Shown here one piece after another: positions 45,351-53,385 of a DNA stretch of 64,000 nt. The notes below the pieces were generated by a model. The model saw only the letters and a program-made list of their open reading frames with translations. It did no database searches and was not told where the DNA came from. Location of the stretch: contig NZ_NNBJ01000004.1 in NCBI RefSeq assembly GCF_002803085.1, positions 209,861-273,860 on the forward strand. The letters are read 5' to 3'. Position numbers and translations under genes: made by a program. The stretch is from Streptomyces sp. CB01201. Its GTDB lineage: Bacteria > Actinomycetota > Actinomycetes > Streptomycetales > Streptomycetaceae. Numbering within the stretch: position 1 is the stretch's first letter; each line of letters starts with the position of its first letter.

Positions 45351-47507
45351 TTGAGTCGTGAAACTGACAGTTCGTCCTCCGGCCCCCAGGGCCGGGGCAC
45401 AGCCGGGTATCCGTCGGGTACCCCGCCCTACGGAACCCCGTCGTCACCGGGCCAGGACACTCCTGAGGCCACCGGCGAACCGGACGAGCCGAAGACCGAG
45501 ACCACGCTGACGACGCGGATCCGCATCAACATCCCGGGCTCGCGCCCCATTCCGCCCGTCGTGATGCGTACGCCGATGAGCGACATCGCCAAGGCGCCCG
45601 AGGCGGACGGCGTGAGCGAGCGCACCGGTTCGGTGCCCCGGCCCGAGGCTCCGGCCCCGGAGCCCGAGGAGCCGGCCGCCGGTGAGAAGCCCGCCAGCGA
45701 CTGGTTCGCCCCGCGCAAGTCCGCCTCGGCGCCCGGCTCTTCGACGACCCCGCCGGGCGGCACCCCGCGGCCGGACCTTCCGTACTTCTCGGACGGGCCG
45801 GGCGCCGCCGCGCCGAACGGCGGCACCGCCGCCCGAGCGAACGGCCTCGGCGGCTCCGACGGCTCGCTTCCCGGTGCGCCCTCCGGGCCGACCACGGGAC
45901 CCGTCACCGGGAACGCGGCGCTGCCCGTCCGGCCCGTGGGCAACCGGCCGGGCGCCCGGCCGGGCCCGGAGGCGCGGCCCGGCGAGCCCTCGCTGTTCGG
46001 CGCCGCGCCGGGTCAACCCCCGGCTCCGGCAGCCGACTTGGGGAGCGGCCCGGACCAGCGGCCGCGTCAGGGTGCCGACCTCGGCTTCGACGAAGGGCCG
46101 CGTCAGGGAGCCGACTTGGGCTTCGGCGAAGGGCCGCGTCAGGGAGCCGACTTGGGCTTCGGCGAAGGGCCGGGCCCTGGCGAGGCCGCCCGCCCCGGCC
46201 AGAACCCGCTGACGTCGCCGGGCGGCAGCCACCCCTTCGCACCCGGCGGGCCGGGCCCGGCCCCCGTCCTGTCGGACGACACCGCGATCCTCACCCCGCA
46301 GACCCCGGCGCCGAGCCCGCTCACGCACTCCGTGGGCAACCCGCTGGCGAACCCGGCGGTCAACCCGGCGGCCCCCGCCCCGGGCGGCCATGTCTCCGGC
46401 GACACCCTCACCAGCGGCATCCCGGTGGTCCCGCCGGAGCACCGGGGGGCGTCCTTCCCGGCCGGGCCCGCCATGTCGCCCGGCGGCCCGACGCTCACCC
46501 CGCCCCCGGCCGCCGGCCAGGACGCGGCCGAGCCCCCGGCGGCGCCCAAGAAGACCTCCGCGCCCGCCAAGAAGAAGGGCCGTTCCAAGCTGGCCCTGCT
46601 CGGCGGTGGCGTGATCGTCCTGGCCGGTGTCGCGTACGGCGCCGGTCTGGTCCTCAACCACTCCGAGGTCCCCAAGGGCACCACCGTCCTCGGCGTCGAC
46701 ATCGGCGGCGGCACCAAGGAGGCGGCCGTCTCCAAGCTCGACCAGACGCTCGGCAAGCGCGCCAACCAGCCGCTGCACCTCACGGTCGACGGCAAGCAGG
46801 AACAGCTGAAGCCGGAGATCGCGGGCCTGTCCCTGGACACCCAGGCGACCGTACGGGCGGCGGCCGGCAGCGACTACAACCCGGTCTCCGTCATCGGCTC
46901 GCTGTTCGGCGGCAAGCGGGTCGCCCAGCCGGTCTTCCCCTTCGACGAGGAGAAGCTCGGCGTCGCACTGACCGACCTCGCGGGGGCCTCGGGCTCCGCG
47001 TCGGAGGGCACGATCAAGTTCGTCCCGGGCAAGGCCGTGGCCGTGCCGGGCAAGGCGGGCAAGTCGCTCGACGTCAACCGCTCGATGATCGCGGTCAAGG
47101 ACGCGTACCGGACGCTGGTGCAGACCGGCAAGGCGGACGCGGTGCCGCTGCCCGTCGCGGTCCGGCAGCCGACCGTCGGCCAGGCGGAGATCGACCGGGC
47201 GATGGAGGAGTTCGCCAAGCCTGCGATGTCCGCGAACGTGACGATCAAGGCCGGCGGCAAGTCGCTCCCCTTCGGCCCGCTCAAGTCGCTCCCCAAGATC
47301 CTCTCGATGAAGGCGGACAACGGGAAGCTGGTGGAGGTCTACGACAAGGCCGCCATCACCGAGCTGATCGGCAGCACCTTCAAGGGTGTGATGGTCAGCG
47401 AGGGCGGCCCGAAGCACGAGGTGTCCGCGGACGACGTGGCTGCCGCCATGAAGACGGCGCTCCGGGGCAAGACGACGGCTCAGCGGACCGTGACGATCGG
47501 GGAGTAG
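45351..47507 (+). CDS. VanW/YoaR-type peptidoglycan-binding domain membrane protein
   Basis: 718 residues if TTG 45351 is the start (GGGAGA nine bases upstream); GTG 45321 is an in-frame alternative. Residues 1-395 are a long disordered cytoplasmic region rich in Pro, Gly and Ala, with three copies of a 12-residue GPRQGADLGFGE repeat at about 240-272. Then KKKGRSKLALLGGGVIVLAG begins the single membrane helix, and the outer part contains a PG_binding_4 domain (GTTVLGVDIGGGTKEAAVSK; VDGKQEQLKPEIAGLSLD) and a second copy-like segment. There is no VanW catalytic-looking end. It probably links the cell wall to a cytoplasmic scaffold. Confidence 0.8.
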   Translation: MSRETDSSSSGPQGRGTAGYPSGTPPYGTPSSPGQDTPEATGEPDEPKTETTLTTRIRINIPGSRPIPPVVMRTPMSDIAKAPEADGVSERTGSVPRPEAPAPEPEEPAAGEKPASDWFAPRKSASAPGSSTTPPGGTPRPDLPYFSDGPGAAAPNGGTAARANGLGGSDGSLPGAPSGPTTGPVTGNAALPVRPVGNRPGARPGPEARPGEPSLFGAAPGQPPAPAADLGSGPDQRPRQGADLGFDEGPRQGADLGFGEGPRQGADLGFGEGPGPGEAARPGQNPLTSPGGSHPFAPGGPGPAPVLSDDTAILTPQTPAPSPLTHSVGNPLANPAVNPAAPAPGGHVSGDTLTSGIPVVPPEHRGASFPAGPAMSPGGPTLTPPPAAGQDAAEPPAAPKKTSAPAKKKGRSKLALLGGGVIVLAGVAYGAGLVLNHSEVPKGTTVLGVDIGGGTKEAAVSKLDQTLGKRANQPLHLTVDGKQEQLKPEIAGLSLDTQATVRAAAGSDYNPVSVIGSLFGGKRVAQPVFPFDEEKLGVALTDLAGASGSASEGTIKFVPGKAVAVPGKAGKSLDVNRSMIAVKDAYRTLVQTGKADAVPLPVAVRQPTVGQAEIDRAMEEFAKPAMSANVTIKAGGKSLPFGPLKSLPKILSMKADNGKLVEVYDKAAITELIGSTFKGVMVSEGGPKHEVSADDVAAAMKTALRGKTTAQRTVTIGE
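46059..46166 (+). repeat. 36-bp in-frame tandem repeat (three copies)
   Basis: Copies at about 46059-46094, 46095-46130 and 46131-46166; the last two are identical. Each codes for GPRQGADLGFGE. A 36-bp unit preserves the frame, so copy number could vary between strains. Confidence 0.85.
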
Positions 47508-47514
47508 CCCCTTC

Positions 47515-47575
47515 CCGGGCCCCGGCTTCGGCCCCGGCTGGGTTCCGCTGCGGCGGAGGGGGTCGGGGCCCGGGG
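47515..47575 (+). terminator. probable terminator after the VanW-like gene
   Basis: CCCGGGCCCCG (47515-47525) pairs perfectly with 47565-47575; the 39-base loop holds further small hairpins. It starts eight bases after the stop codon. Confidence 0.5.
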
Positions 47576-47596
47576 GTTCGACTGCGGGCCCGTCGG

Positions 47597-47743
47597 GGTG
47601 TTCGCGCGGTTCCCCGCGCCCCGGGTCTCGTTTCGTCCGTCCGCTGTGGGTGGTTGCTCGCGCAGTTCCCCGCGCCCCTGTAGGGCGCCCGGTGTCGCGG
47701 GGCAGGGGGGCTGTCCCTCTGCCCCTGTAGGGCGCCCGGTGTC
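47597..47743. repeat. dispersed Streptomyces repeat and 23-bp direct repeat
   Basis: The motif GCGCNGTTCCCCGCGCCCC occurs near 47607 and 47661 (one with G, one with A). It also occurs inverted three times near 52240-52370. In addition GCCCCTGTAGGGCGCCCGGTGTC-type direct repeats stand at 47674-47696 and 47721-47743. No gene is seen in 47508-47827. Confidence 0.6.
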
Positions 47744-47772
47744 ATGTCGCTGGGCATGACATCCGTCATGCC
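47741..47772 (+). promoter_or_regulatory. palindromic operator upstream of the ABC exporter-two-component operon
   Basis: GGCATGAC, four bases, GTCATGCC (47753-47772) is a perfect 20-bp inverted repeat. A further GTCATG half-site at 47741 forms a second dyad with CATGAC 47755-47760. Three half-sites in 32 bp, 56 bp before the first gene of an operon that encodes its own response regulator, suggest autoregulation by that regulator. Confidence 0.55.
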
Positions 47773-47827
47773 GGAGTCACGACGCACGCCACTGCCGTCG
47801 TGCGGGGGCTTGGGCGAACCTGGGGGC

Positions 47828-48766
47828 ATGACGCAGACAGCACCAGCCGCCGAGCGGACCGCCCAGTCCGTGGTGAGCTTCGAGAACGTGAACAAGAGCT
47901 ACGGCGACGTCCGTGCCGTGGCCGACCTGTCGCTGCGGCTCCACCCCGGCGAAACGGTCGCCCTGCTCGGCCCCAACGGCGCCGGCAAGTCCTCCACGCT
48001 CGATCTGCTGCTCGGGCTGCGCAACGCCGACTCCGGCACCGTCAGCCTCTTCGGCATGACGCCCGCCCAGGCGATCAACGCCGGAAAGGTCGGCGCGATG
48101 CTCCAGAGCGGCGGCCTGATGGAGGACGTGACCGTACGCGAGCTGGTCAAGCTCGGCTGCGATCTGCACCCCAAGCCGCACCCGGTGGCCGAGGTCATGG
48201 ATCGCGCGGGGATCGCCCAGATCGCGGACCGCAAGGTCAACAAGCTCTCCGGCGGCCAGGAGCAGCGCGTCCGCTTCGCGCTCGCGACCGTCGGCGCCAA
48301 CGACCTGATCGTCCTCGACGAGCCGACCACCGGCATGGACGTCACCGCCCGGCAGGCGTTCTGGGCGACCATGCGCGAGCAGGCGGCGCAGGGACGTACG
48401 GTCCTGTTCGCCACGCACTACCTGGAAGAGGCCGACGCCATCGCCGACCGGGTGCTCGTCCTGCACAAGGGCCGCCTCCTCGCGGACGGCACCGCCGCCG
48501 AGATCAAGGCCAAGGCCGGCGCCCGCCGGGTCAGCTTCGACCTGGAGGGTGCCATCGACGAGGCCGCCCTGCGCGCCCTGCCCTTCCTCTCCACCATCGA
48601 CATCTCGGGCCGTACCGTCCGCATCCAGTCGCACGACGCCGACGCCACGGTGCACGCGGTGTACGGGCTCGGCCTCTACCCGCGCAACCTCGAAGTCGCG
48701 GGTCTCGGCCTTGAGCAGGCCTTCGTCGCCATCACCTCGGCCGAGGAGGCCAACGCAGCATGCTGA
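47828..48766 (+). CDS. ABC transporter ATPase (DrrA/CcmA-type drug or lipid exporter)
   Basis: 312 residues from ATG 47828. Walker A GPNGAGKSS, Q loop in MLQSGGLMEDVTVREL, signature LSGGQEQRV, Walker B LIVLDEPTTGMD and switch ATHYLEE, the standard exporter order, with a 90-residue C-terminal regulatory part. The first of four overlapping genes (ATPase, ABC-2 permease, histidine kinase, response regulator). Such sets usually sense envelope stress or an antimicrobial and pump it out, or resemble DesKR membrane-fluidity systems; the substrate is unknown. Confidence 0.92.
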   Translation: MTQTAPAAERTAQSVVSFENVNKSYGDVRAVADLSLRLHPGETVALLGPNGAGKSSTLDLLLGLRNADSGTVSLFGMTPAQAINAGKVGAMLQSGGLMEDVTVRELVKLGCDLHPKPHPVAEVMDRAGIAQIADRKVNKLSGGQEQRVRFALATVGANDLIVLDEPTTGMDVTARQAFWATMREQAAQGRTVLFATHYLEEADAIADRVLVLHKGRLLADGTAAEIKAKAGARRVSFDLEGAIDEAALRALPFLSTIDISGRTVRIQSHDADATVHAVYGLGLYPRNLEVAGLGLEQAFVAITSAEEANAAC

Positions 48767-49518
48767 CCAAATTTTTTTCCGGGGCGCTGATCAAGCTGGA
48801 AATCACCCGCACCCTGCGGAACAAGAAGTTCATGTTCTTCTCGGTGGTCTACCCCTCGGTGCTCTATCTCCTTTTCGCGGCCTCGCAGAACAGCACCGAC
48901 AAGGTCAAGGGCACCGATCTCACCTTCCCCGCCCTGTACATGGTCTCGATGGCGTCCTTCGGCGCGATCACGGCCGTGCTCATGGGCAACAGCGAGAAGA
49001 TCGCCAAGGAGCGCGAGAAGGGCTGGGTACGCCAGCTGCGCCTGACCACCCTGCCCGGACGCGGCTACGTCCTGGCCAAGATCGCCAGCGCGGGAGTCGT
49101 GACCCTGCCGTGCATCGTGGTCGTCTTCCTGGTGGCCGCCGTCACCAAGGGCGTCCGGTTCGAGGCCTGGCAGTGGGGCGCCCTGACCGTCGCCATCTGG
49201 GCGGGCTCGCTCTGCTTCGCCGCGCTGGGCGTGGCCATCGGCTACATCGCCAGCGGTGACGCGGTCCGTCCGATCACGATGATCATCTACTTCGGCATGT
49301 CGATCCTGGGCGGCCTGTGGATGCCCAGCACCGTCTTCCCGCAGTGGCTCCAGAACATCGCGGAGTGGCTGCCCACCCACGCGTACGCTGCCCTCGGACA
49401 GGCCATCGAGCTGGGCGACGCCCCGCACGGCAAGGACCTCGCCATCCTCGTCTTCTACTTCCTGCTCTTCGCGGGCGGCGCGGCATGGCTGTACCGGAAG
49501 GACACCCTGAAGGCGTGA
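48760..49518 (+). CDS. ABC-2 type transporter permease
   Basis: 252 residues with six membrane helices, beginning with a cytoplasmic FFSGALIKLEITRTLRNKKF segment and including the EREKGWVRQLRLTT loop that contacts the ATPase. Overlaps the ATPase gene by seven bases and shares its job as the membrane half of the exporter. Confidence 0.91.
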   Translation: MLTKFFSGALIKLEITRTLRNKKFMFFSVVYPSVLYLLFAASQNSTDKVKGTDLTFPALYMVSMASFGAITAVLMGNSEKIAKEREKGWVRQLRLTTLPGRGYVLAKIASAGVVTLPCIVVVFLVAAVTKGVRFEAWQWGALTVAIWAGSLCFAALGVAIGYIASGDAVRPITMIIYFGMSILGGLWMPSTVFPQWLQNIAEWLPTHAYAALGQAIELGDAPHGKDLAILVFYFLLFAGGAAWLYRKDTLKA

Positions 49519-50723
49519 GTCCCGTGAACCAGGGTCACAGCAGGGCGCCGGCGGTGCGGATCGGGCTGAGCCCCGAGACGCGCCGCCAGGTGTGGCAGAA
49601 GCTGATGTGGGTCGGCGTCTGGCTGGCCTTCATGAGCGCCCCGATCGGCGATCTGCTGGACGGCAGCCACACCACCGTGGCCACCGTCCTCGGCTGGATC
49701 GGCCTCGTCGGCTTCGTGACCGTCTACCTGGCCCTGGTGCTGCGGCACACCGCGCGTCCGATGACCACCGCCACGGTCTACAGCCTCCTCGCCCTCCTGG
49801 CGGCCGTGGCCCTCGCGCTCTCCCTGACGCTGGGCTCCTCCTGGCTGGTGCTCTTCGTCTACGTGTCCGTCTCGTGCGGTGCCACGCTGTCACTGGCCCT
49901 CGCGACGTGGGCGATCCTCGTGACGACCGCCACGATGACGGTGATCGGCACGCAGGTCGCCCACGTCGGCGACGTCGTGCCGGGCCTGGCCATCCCGGCC
50001 CTGCTCGGCGGCTTCGCGATGACCGGGGTACGCCATCTGATCCGCACCTCCGTCGAACTGCGCGAGGCACGGGCGACCGTGGCCCAACTCGCCACCAACG
50101 AGGAGCGGTTGAGGATGGCGCGCGATCTGCACGACCTGCTCGGACACTCCCTCTCGCTCATCACGCTCAAGAGCGAGCTGGCCGGACGGATGCTGCCCGA
50201 CCACCCCGACCAGGCGGCCAAGGAGGTGGCCGACATCGAACAGGTCGGCCGCCAGGCGCTGGCCGACGTACGGGCCGCCGTGAGCGGCTACCGCCGGATG
50301 ACCCTGCCGGCCGAACTCGCGGGCGCCCGTACGGTGTTGAACGCCGCGGGCATCCAGGCGGACGTGCCGACCGAGGCGCCCGAGGGGCTGCCCGCGGCGG
50401 AGGAGGAAGTCCTCGCCTGGGTGCTGCGCGAGGCTGCCACCAATGTCGTACGCCACAGTGGCGCCCGGCACTGCACGGTCACGCTCGAAGCCTGCCAGAC
50501 GCTGGACGGACGGTTCCTCGAACTGCGCGTCCAGGACGACGGGAAGCCGCGCCCCGGGGCGCCGGCGCCGGACCCGGGCCATGGCCTCACGGGGCTGAGG
50601 GAGCGCCTGGAAAAGGTGTCCGGTGTCCTGGAGGCGGACGCGGGACGCAAGGGCTTCACGCTCACCGCCCGGATCCCGCTGATTCCGGACGCGTCCGGAA
50701 TCCCTCTAGTATCCGGCCCATGA
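49515..50723 (+). CDS. HisKA_3-type sensor histidine kinase (DesK/LiaS-like)
   Basis: 402 residues from GTG 49515, which overlaps the permease stop (GTGA); GTG 49524 is an alternative. About six membrane helices fill residues 30-175 with little outside sequence, so it probably senses within the membrane. His206 in RMARDLHDLLGHSL is the phosphorylation site; then AAVSGYRRMTL, the N box VLREAATNVVRHSGA and a DPGHGLTGLRERL G box. It pairs with the response regulator, which overlaps it (ATGA). Confidence 0.92.
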   Translation: MSPVNQGHSRAPAVRIGLSPETRRQVWQKLMWVGVWLAFMSAPIGDLLDGSHTTVATVLGWIGLVGFVTVYLALVLRHTARPMTTATVYSLLALLAAVALALSLTLGSSWLVLFVYVSVSCGATLSLALATWAILVTTATMTVIGTQVAHVGDVVPGLAIPALLGGFAMTGVRHLIRTSVELREARATVAQLATNEERLRMARDLHDLLGHSLSLITLKSELAGRMLPDHPDQAAKEVADIEQVGRQALADVRAAVSGYRRMTLPAELAGARTVLNAAGIQADVPTEAPEGLPAAEEEVLAWVLREAATNVVRHSGARHCTVTLEACQTLDGRFLELRVQDDGKPRPGAPAPDPGHGLTGLRERLEKVSGVLEADAGRKGFTLTARIPLIPDASGIPLVSGP

Positions 50724-51325
50724 TCCGACTTCTCCTGGCCGAAGACCAGTCCATGGTCCGCGAGGCCCTCGCCGCGCTGCTCGGCCTGGAGCCGGACATG
50801 CGGGTGGTCGCGCAGGCCGCCCGGGGGGACGAGGTCCTGGACGCGGCCCGCGCCCACGACGTCGATGTCGCCCTGCTCGACATCGAGATGCCGGGCCGTA
50901 CGGGCATCGAGGCGGCGGCCGATCTGCGCCGCGAGCTGCCGGCCGTCAAGATCGTCATCCTGACCACGTTCGGACGGCCGGGCTATCTGCGCAGCGCCAT
51001 GGAGTCGGGCGCGGACGCCTTTCTCGTCAAGGACGCCCCGGCGGCCCAACTCGCCACGGCGGTGCGCAAAGTGCTCGCCGGGGAGCGGGTCATCGATCCC
51101 ACGCTGGCCGCTGCCGCGCTGGCCGAGGGGGCGAACCCGCTGACCGACCGCGAACGCGATGTGCTGCGCGCGGCGCAGAACGGGGCGACCAACGCGGAGC
51201 TGGCCACGGCGCTGTCCCTCTCACAAGGCACGGTCCGCAACTACCTCTCCATGGCCATCCAGAAGCTGGCGGCCCGCAATCGTGCGGAGGCGGTCCGTAT
51301 CGCTCGCGAGAAGGGCTGGCTGTAA
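50720..51325 (+). CDS. NarL/LuxR-family response regulator
   Basis: 201 residues. Receiver domain with AEDQSMVREAL, phosphoacceptor Asp54 in LLDIEMPGRTG, switch residues TTFGRPGYL and Lys in LVKDAP. The C-terminal LuxR helix-turn-helix is PLTDRERDVLRAA ... LSLSQGTVRNYLSMAIQKL. It should bind the inverted repeat at 47741-47772 and control the exporter operon. Start ATG 50720 overlaps the kinase stop. Confidence 0.93.
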   Translation: MIRLLLAEDQSMVREALAALLGLEPDMRVVAQAARGDEVLDAARAHDVDVALLDIEMPGRTGIEAAADLRRELPAVKIVILTTFGRPGYLRSAMESGADAFLVKDAPAAQLATAVRKVLAGERVIDPTLAAAALAEGANPLTDRERDVLRAAQNGATNAELATALSLSQGTVRNYLSMAIQKLAARNRAEAVRIAREKGWL

Positions 51326-51331
51326 GGGTGT

Positions 51332-51376
51332 TGAGAGGGGCCGGTGGGGTGCGCCCACCGGCCGGGGGTGCTCTCA
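51332..51376. terminator. bidirectional terminator between the response regulator and DUF11 genes
   Basis: A 10-bp stem (51339-51348 with 51354-51363) is extended by TGAGAG (51332-51337) pairing with CTCTCA (51371-51376). It serves both converging genes. Confidence 0.7.
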
Positions 51377-51381
51377 GCGGC

Positions 51382-51870
51382 TCAGCAGCTCACCAGCAGC
51401 AGGGTCAGCGCGGAGCAGATGTGCACGGCGGAGTTGTTGCCCGGGTCCGGGTCGGCGGGGGTCAGGTCGACCAAAGCGGCCGTGACCGGGAGGTTGCCGC
51501 TCGCCGTCAGGAGGCCGGCGTGCAGCGTCAGCTTCTTGGTGACGGTGGCGCCGGAGGGGATCGCGCCGAGTGCGCAGACGGCGGTCCGGTTCGTCCTGTC
51601 GATCGTGCAGCCGGACGCGGCGGGGGCCGTGAACCCGGCCGGATAGCTGAACCACACCCGGGCGGCGCTGACGGCCGAGGGCCCGGCGTTGGTGACGCTC
51701 GCGGTGAAGGTGGCCGCGTTGATGCCGAGGCCCTTCGGGGAGGCGTCGAGCGAGACGGCCAGATCGGCCTGGCCGGTGTCCGCGCCGGCGGGGGCGGCGG
51801 AGCCGAGGGCGAGGAGGGGGAGGAGGAGGGCGGGGGCGAGGCGGGCGGCTATGCGTCTGAGGCGTGGCAA
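51382..51870 (-). CDS. secreted DUF11-type protein
   Basis: 162 residues from TTG 51870 (GGGAG five bases upstream). Signal peptide RLAPALLLPLLALGSAAPAGA, then one DUF11/CARDB-like beta-sandwich: ADLAVSLDASPKGLGI, VTNAGPSAVSAARVWFSYPA, CTIDRTNRTAVCALGAIPSG and DLTPADPDPGNNSA. Four cysteines include two close to the C-terminus (HICSALTLLLVSC). Exported, of unknown function, possibly surface attached or redox linked. Confidence 0.75.
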   Translation of the reverse strand: MPRLRRIAARLAPALLLPLLALGSAAPAGADTGQADLAVSLDASPKGLGINAATFTASVTNAGPSAVSAARVWFSYPAGFTAPAASGCTIDRTNRTAVCALGAIPSGATVTKKLTLHAGLLTASGNLPVTAALVDLTPADPDPGNNSAVHICSALTLLLVSC

Positions 51871-52483
51871 GGTGACTCCCGGAGAGGTCGACGGGGCATG
51901 GCTGCGCCCGCTCAACAGGGCTTCAGGTACGCCCTGTTGAGGTCGCGCCCACAGATTGTGACCGCTGCCGGGCGCCCCGGCAGGCGTTTCCCCCCGCCCC
52001 GCCGGATTGGCCGAATCCGATCCCCTGGGGCTCTGCCCCTGCCCCGGGGGCATTTTGCCCACCCTGCCGCCCGCCTGTGCAGCGGATTCAGGGTTCGGCC
52101 CCCGGGGCTGCACCCCAGACCCGCTGCGGGGGCTTCGCCCCCTGCACCCCCGTTCGCGCCTGAACGGCGCTCGTCCTCAATCGCCGGACGGGCTGAGGGT
52201 GCTCGATGCGGGCCGGCACCGAAGCATCCCGGGCCACCTTTTGGGGCGCGAGGAACTGCGCGAGAAGCGATCACGGTCCGCAGGTGGAGGCGGTTTTTTG
52301 GGGCGTGGGGAACTGCGCGACCAGCCACGCACGGCCCGCATGTGAAGTCGGGTTTCAGGGGCGTGGGGAACTGCGCAATCAGTGGGCCCAGCGTCCCCAG
52401 GGCGAGCCACCCGCGCTCAGGGCGAGCCACCCGCAGCCCGGGCGAGCTACCCGCGCTCAGGGCGAGCCGAAGGCCCCCACGCC
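51871..52483. repeat. 613-bp intergenic region full of dispersed repeats
   Basis: No gene. From about 52030 it contains pieces common between Streptomyces genes: GGGGCTTCGCCCCCTGCACC (52131-52150), CTCAATCGCCGGACGGGCTG (52174-52193), and three copies of GGGGCGNGGGGAACTGCGCG/A near 52242, 52300 and 52359, the inverse of the motif at 47.6 kb. Confidence 0.6.
52400..52470. repeat. 20-bp tandem repeat, three and a half copies
   Basis: GGGCGAGCCACCCGCGCTCA at 52400, 52420 (CGCAGCCC ending), 52440 (one C-to-T change) and a partial copy at 52460. It lies just past the stop codon of the minus-strand gene at 52484. Confidence 0.8.
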
Positions 52484-53368
52484 TCAGTTGAGCATCGCTC
52501 GCGCGGCGAACGCGCGGCGGCGGATCGCGGACGCCGCAGCCGGATCCACCGGATCCAGTACCGCCGCGTAGGCCTCCAGCTCCACCGCCCCGGCCGCGAA
52601 CTCCCCTCTCCGGACCAGGAGTTCGGCCCGTTCCAGGCGTAGCGCGGCCGGGTGGGAGGGGAGCAGCAGGGAGAGGTCCACCGCCCAGAGGGCGACCGCG
52701 CTGTGTTCGGGGCGGGCCGCGGCCCAGGCACGGATGTTGTTGAGGATGCGCAGTACCGTCTCCAGCGGCGCGGCCGGGCTCAGCATCGACTCGTCGAGGC
52801 CTGCCCCGGTGGCCCCGGCCACCAGAAGCTCCGTATCCGAGCCGGTCAGGAGCCTGCCTCCGTCGAACGGGTCGACGAGGACCCGGTCCTCGCGCGGGCC
52901 GAACCCCACCACGAAGTGGCCCGGCAGGGCCACCCCGTACACCGGCGCCCCGGCCCGCCGGGCCACCTCGATCCAGACCACCGAGAGCAGGATGGGAAGG
53001 CCGCGCCGGCGTCGCAGCACCTCGGGCAGCAGGGACGAATCCAGACGCTCGTAGTCGGCGGCGCTGCCCCGGAAGTGGCAGGCGGAGCCCAGGAGTTCGG
53101 CCGTGGCCGCGGCCCAGGACCGGGCGTCCGCCAGGCCGTGGGGGAGCAACCCGGCCAGCCGGTCCAGTTCGATCTGCGCCGCGTCGATGCCGCGTTGGCC
53201 GAGCTCGGGGTCCGCGACCGCGGCGAGGAGCAGACAGAGCCTCCCCACGTCGGGACGTTCCGAGCGGGCCTCTTCGGCGAACTCCCGCCGCCAGTCGGGG
53301 TTTTCCGGATCCATGTCGTCCATGTCGTCCATGTCGTCCGGATCGGCCATTTCGTCGGGCTCGTTCAT
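52484..53368 (-). CDS. SirB1-type transglutaminase-like protein
   Basis: 294 residues from ATG 53368. A PDDMDDMDDMD acidic repeat opens the protein, coded by three 9-bp copies. The conserved core is LLGSACHFRGSAADYERLDS, LPEVLRRRRGLPILLSVVW, GVALPGHFVVGFG and VLVDPFDGG, matching the SirB1_N family, a papain-like fold. The expected catalytic residues Cys, His and Asp may correspond to SACHF, PGHFV and VDPF, although many members lack activity. A TPR-like helical tail follows. Role unknown. It lies 17 bp after the GNAT gene, probably co-transcribed. Confidence 0.8.
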   Translation of the reverse strand: MNEPDEMADPDDMDDMDDMDPENPDWRREFAEEARSERPDVGRLCLLLAAVADPELGQRGIDAAQIELDRLAGLLPHGLADARSWAAATAELLGSACHFRGSAADYERLDSSLLPEVLRRRRGLPILLSVVWIEVARRAGAPVYGVALPGHFVVGFGPREDRVLVDPFDGGRLLTGSDTELLVAGATGAGLDESMLSPAAPLETVLRILNNIRAWAAARPEHSAVALWAVDLSLLLPSHPAALRLERAELLVRRGEFAAGAVELEAYAAVLDPVDPAAASAIRRRAFAARAMLN

Positions 53369-53385
53369 GCCGGCCTCGCCACCGG

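Noticed and set aside
51382..52113. Longer start for the DUF11 protein, adding 80 residues
   Set aside because: The extra part runs through dispersed repeats, is Pro/Arg-rich and would put the signal peptide inside the protein; TTG 51870 has a ribosome site.
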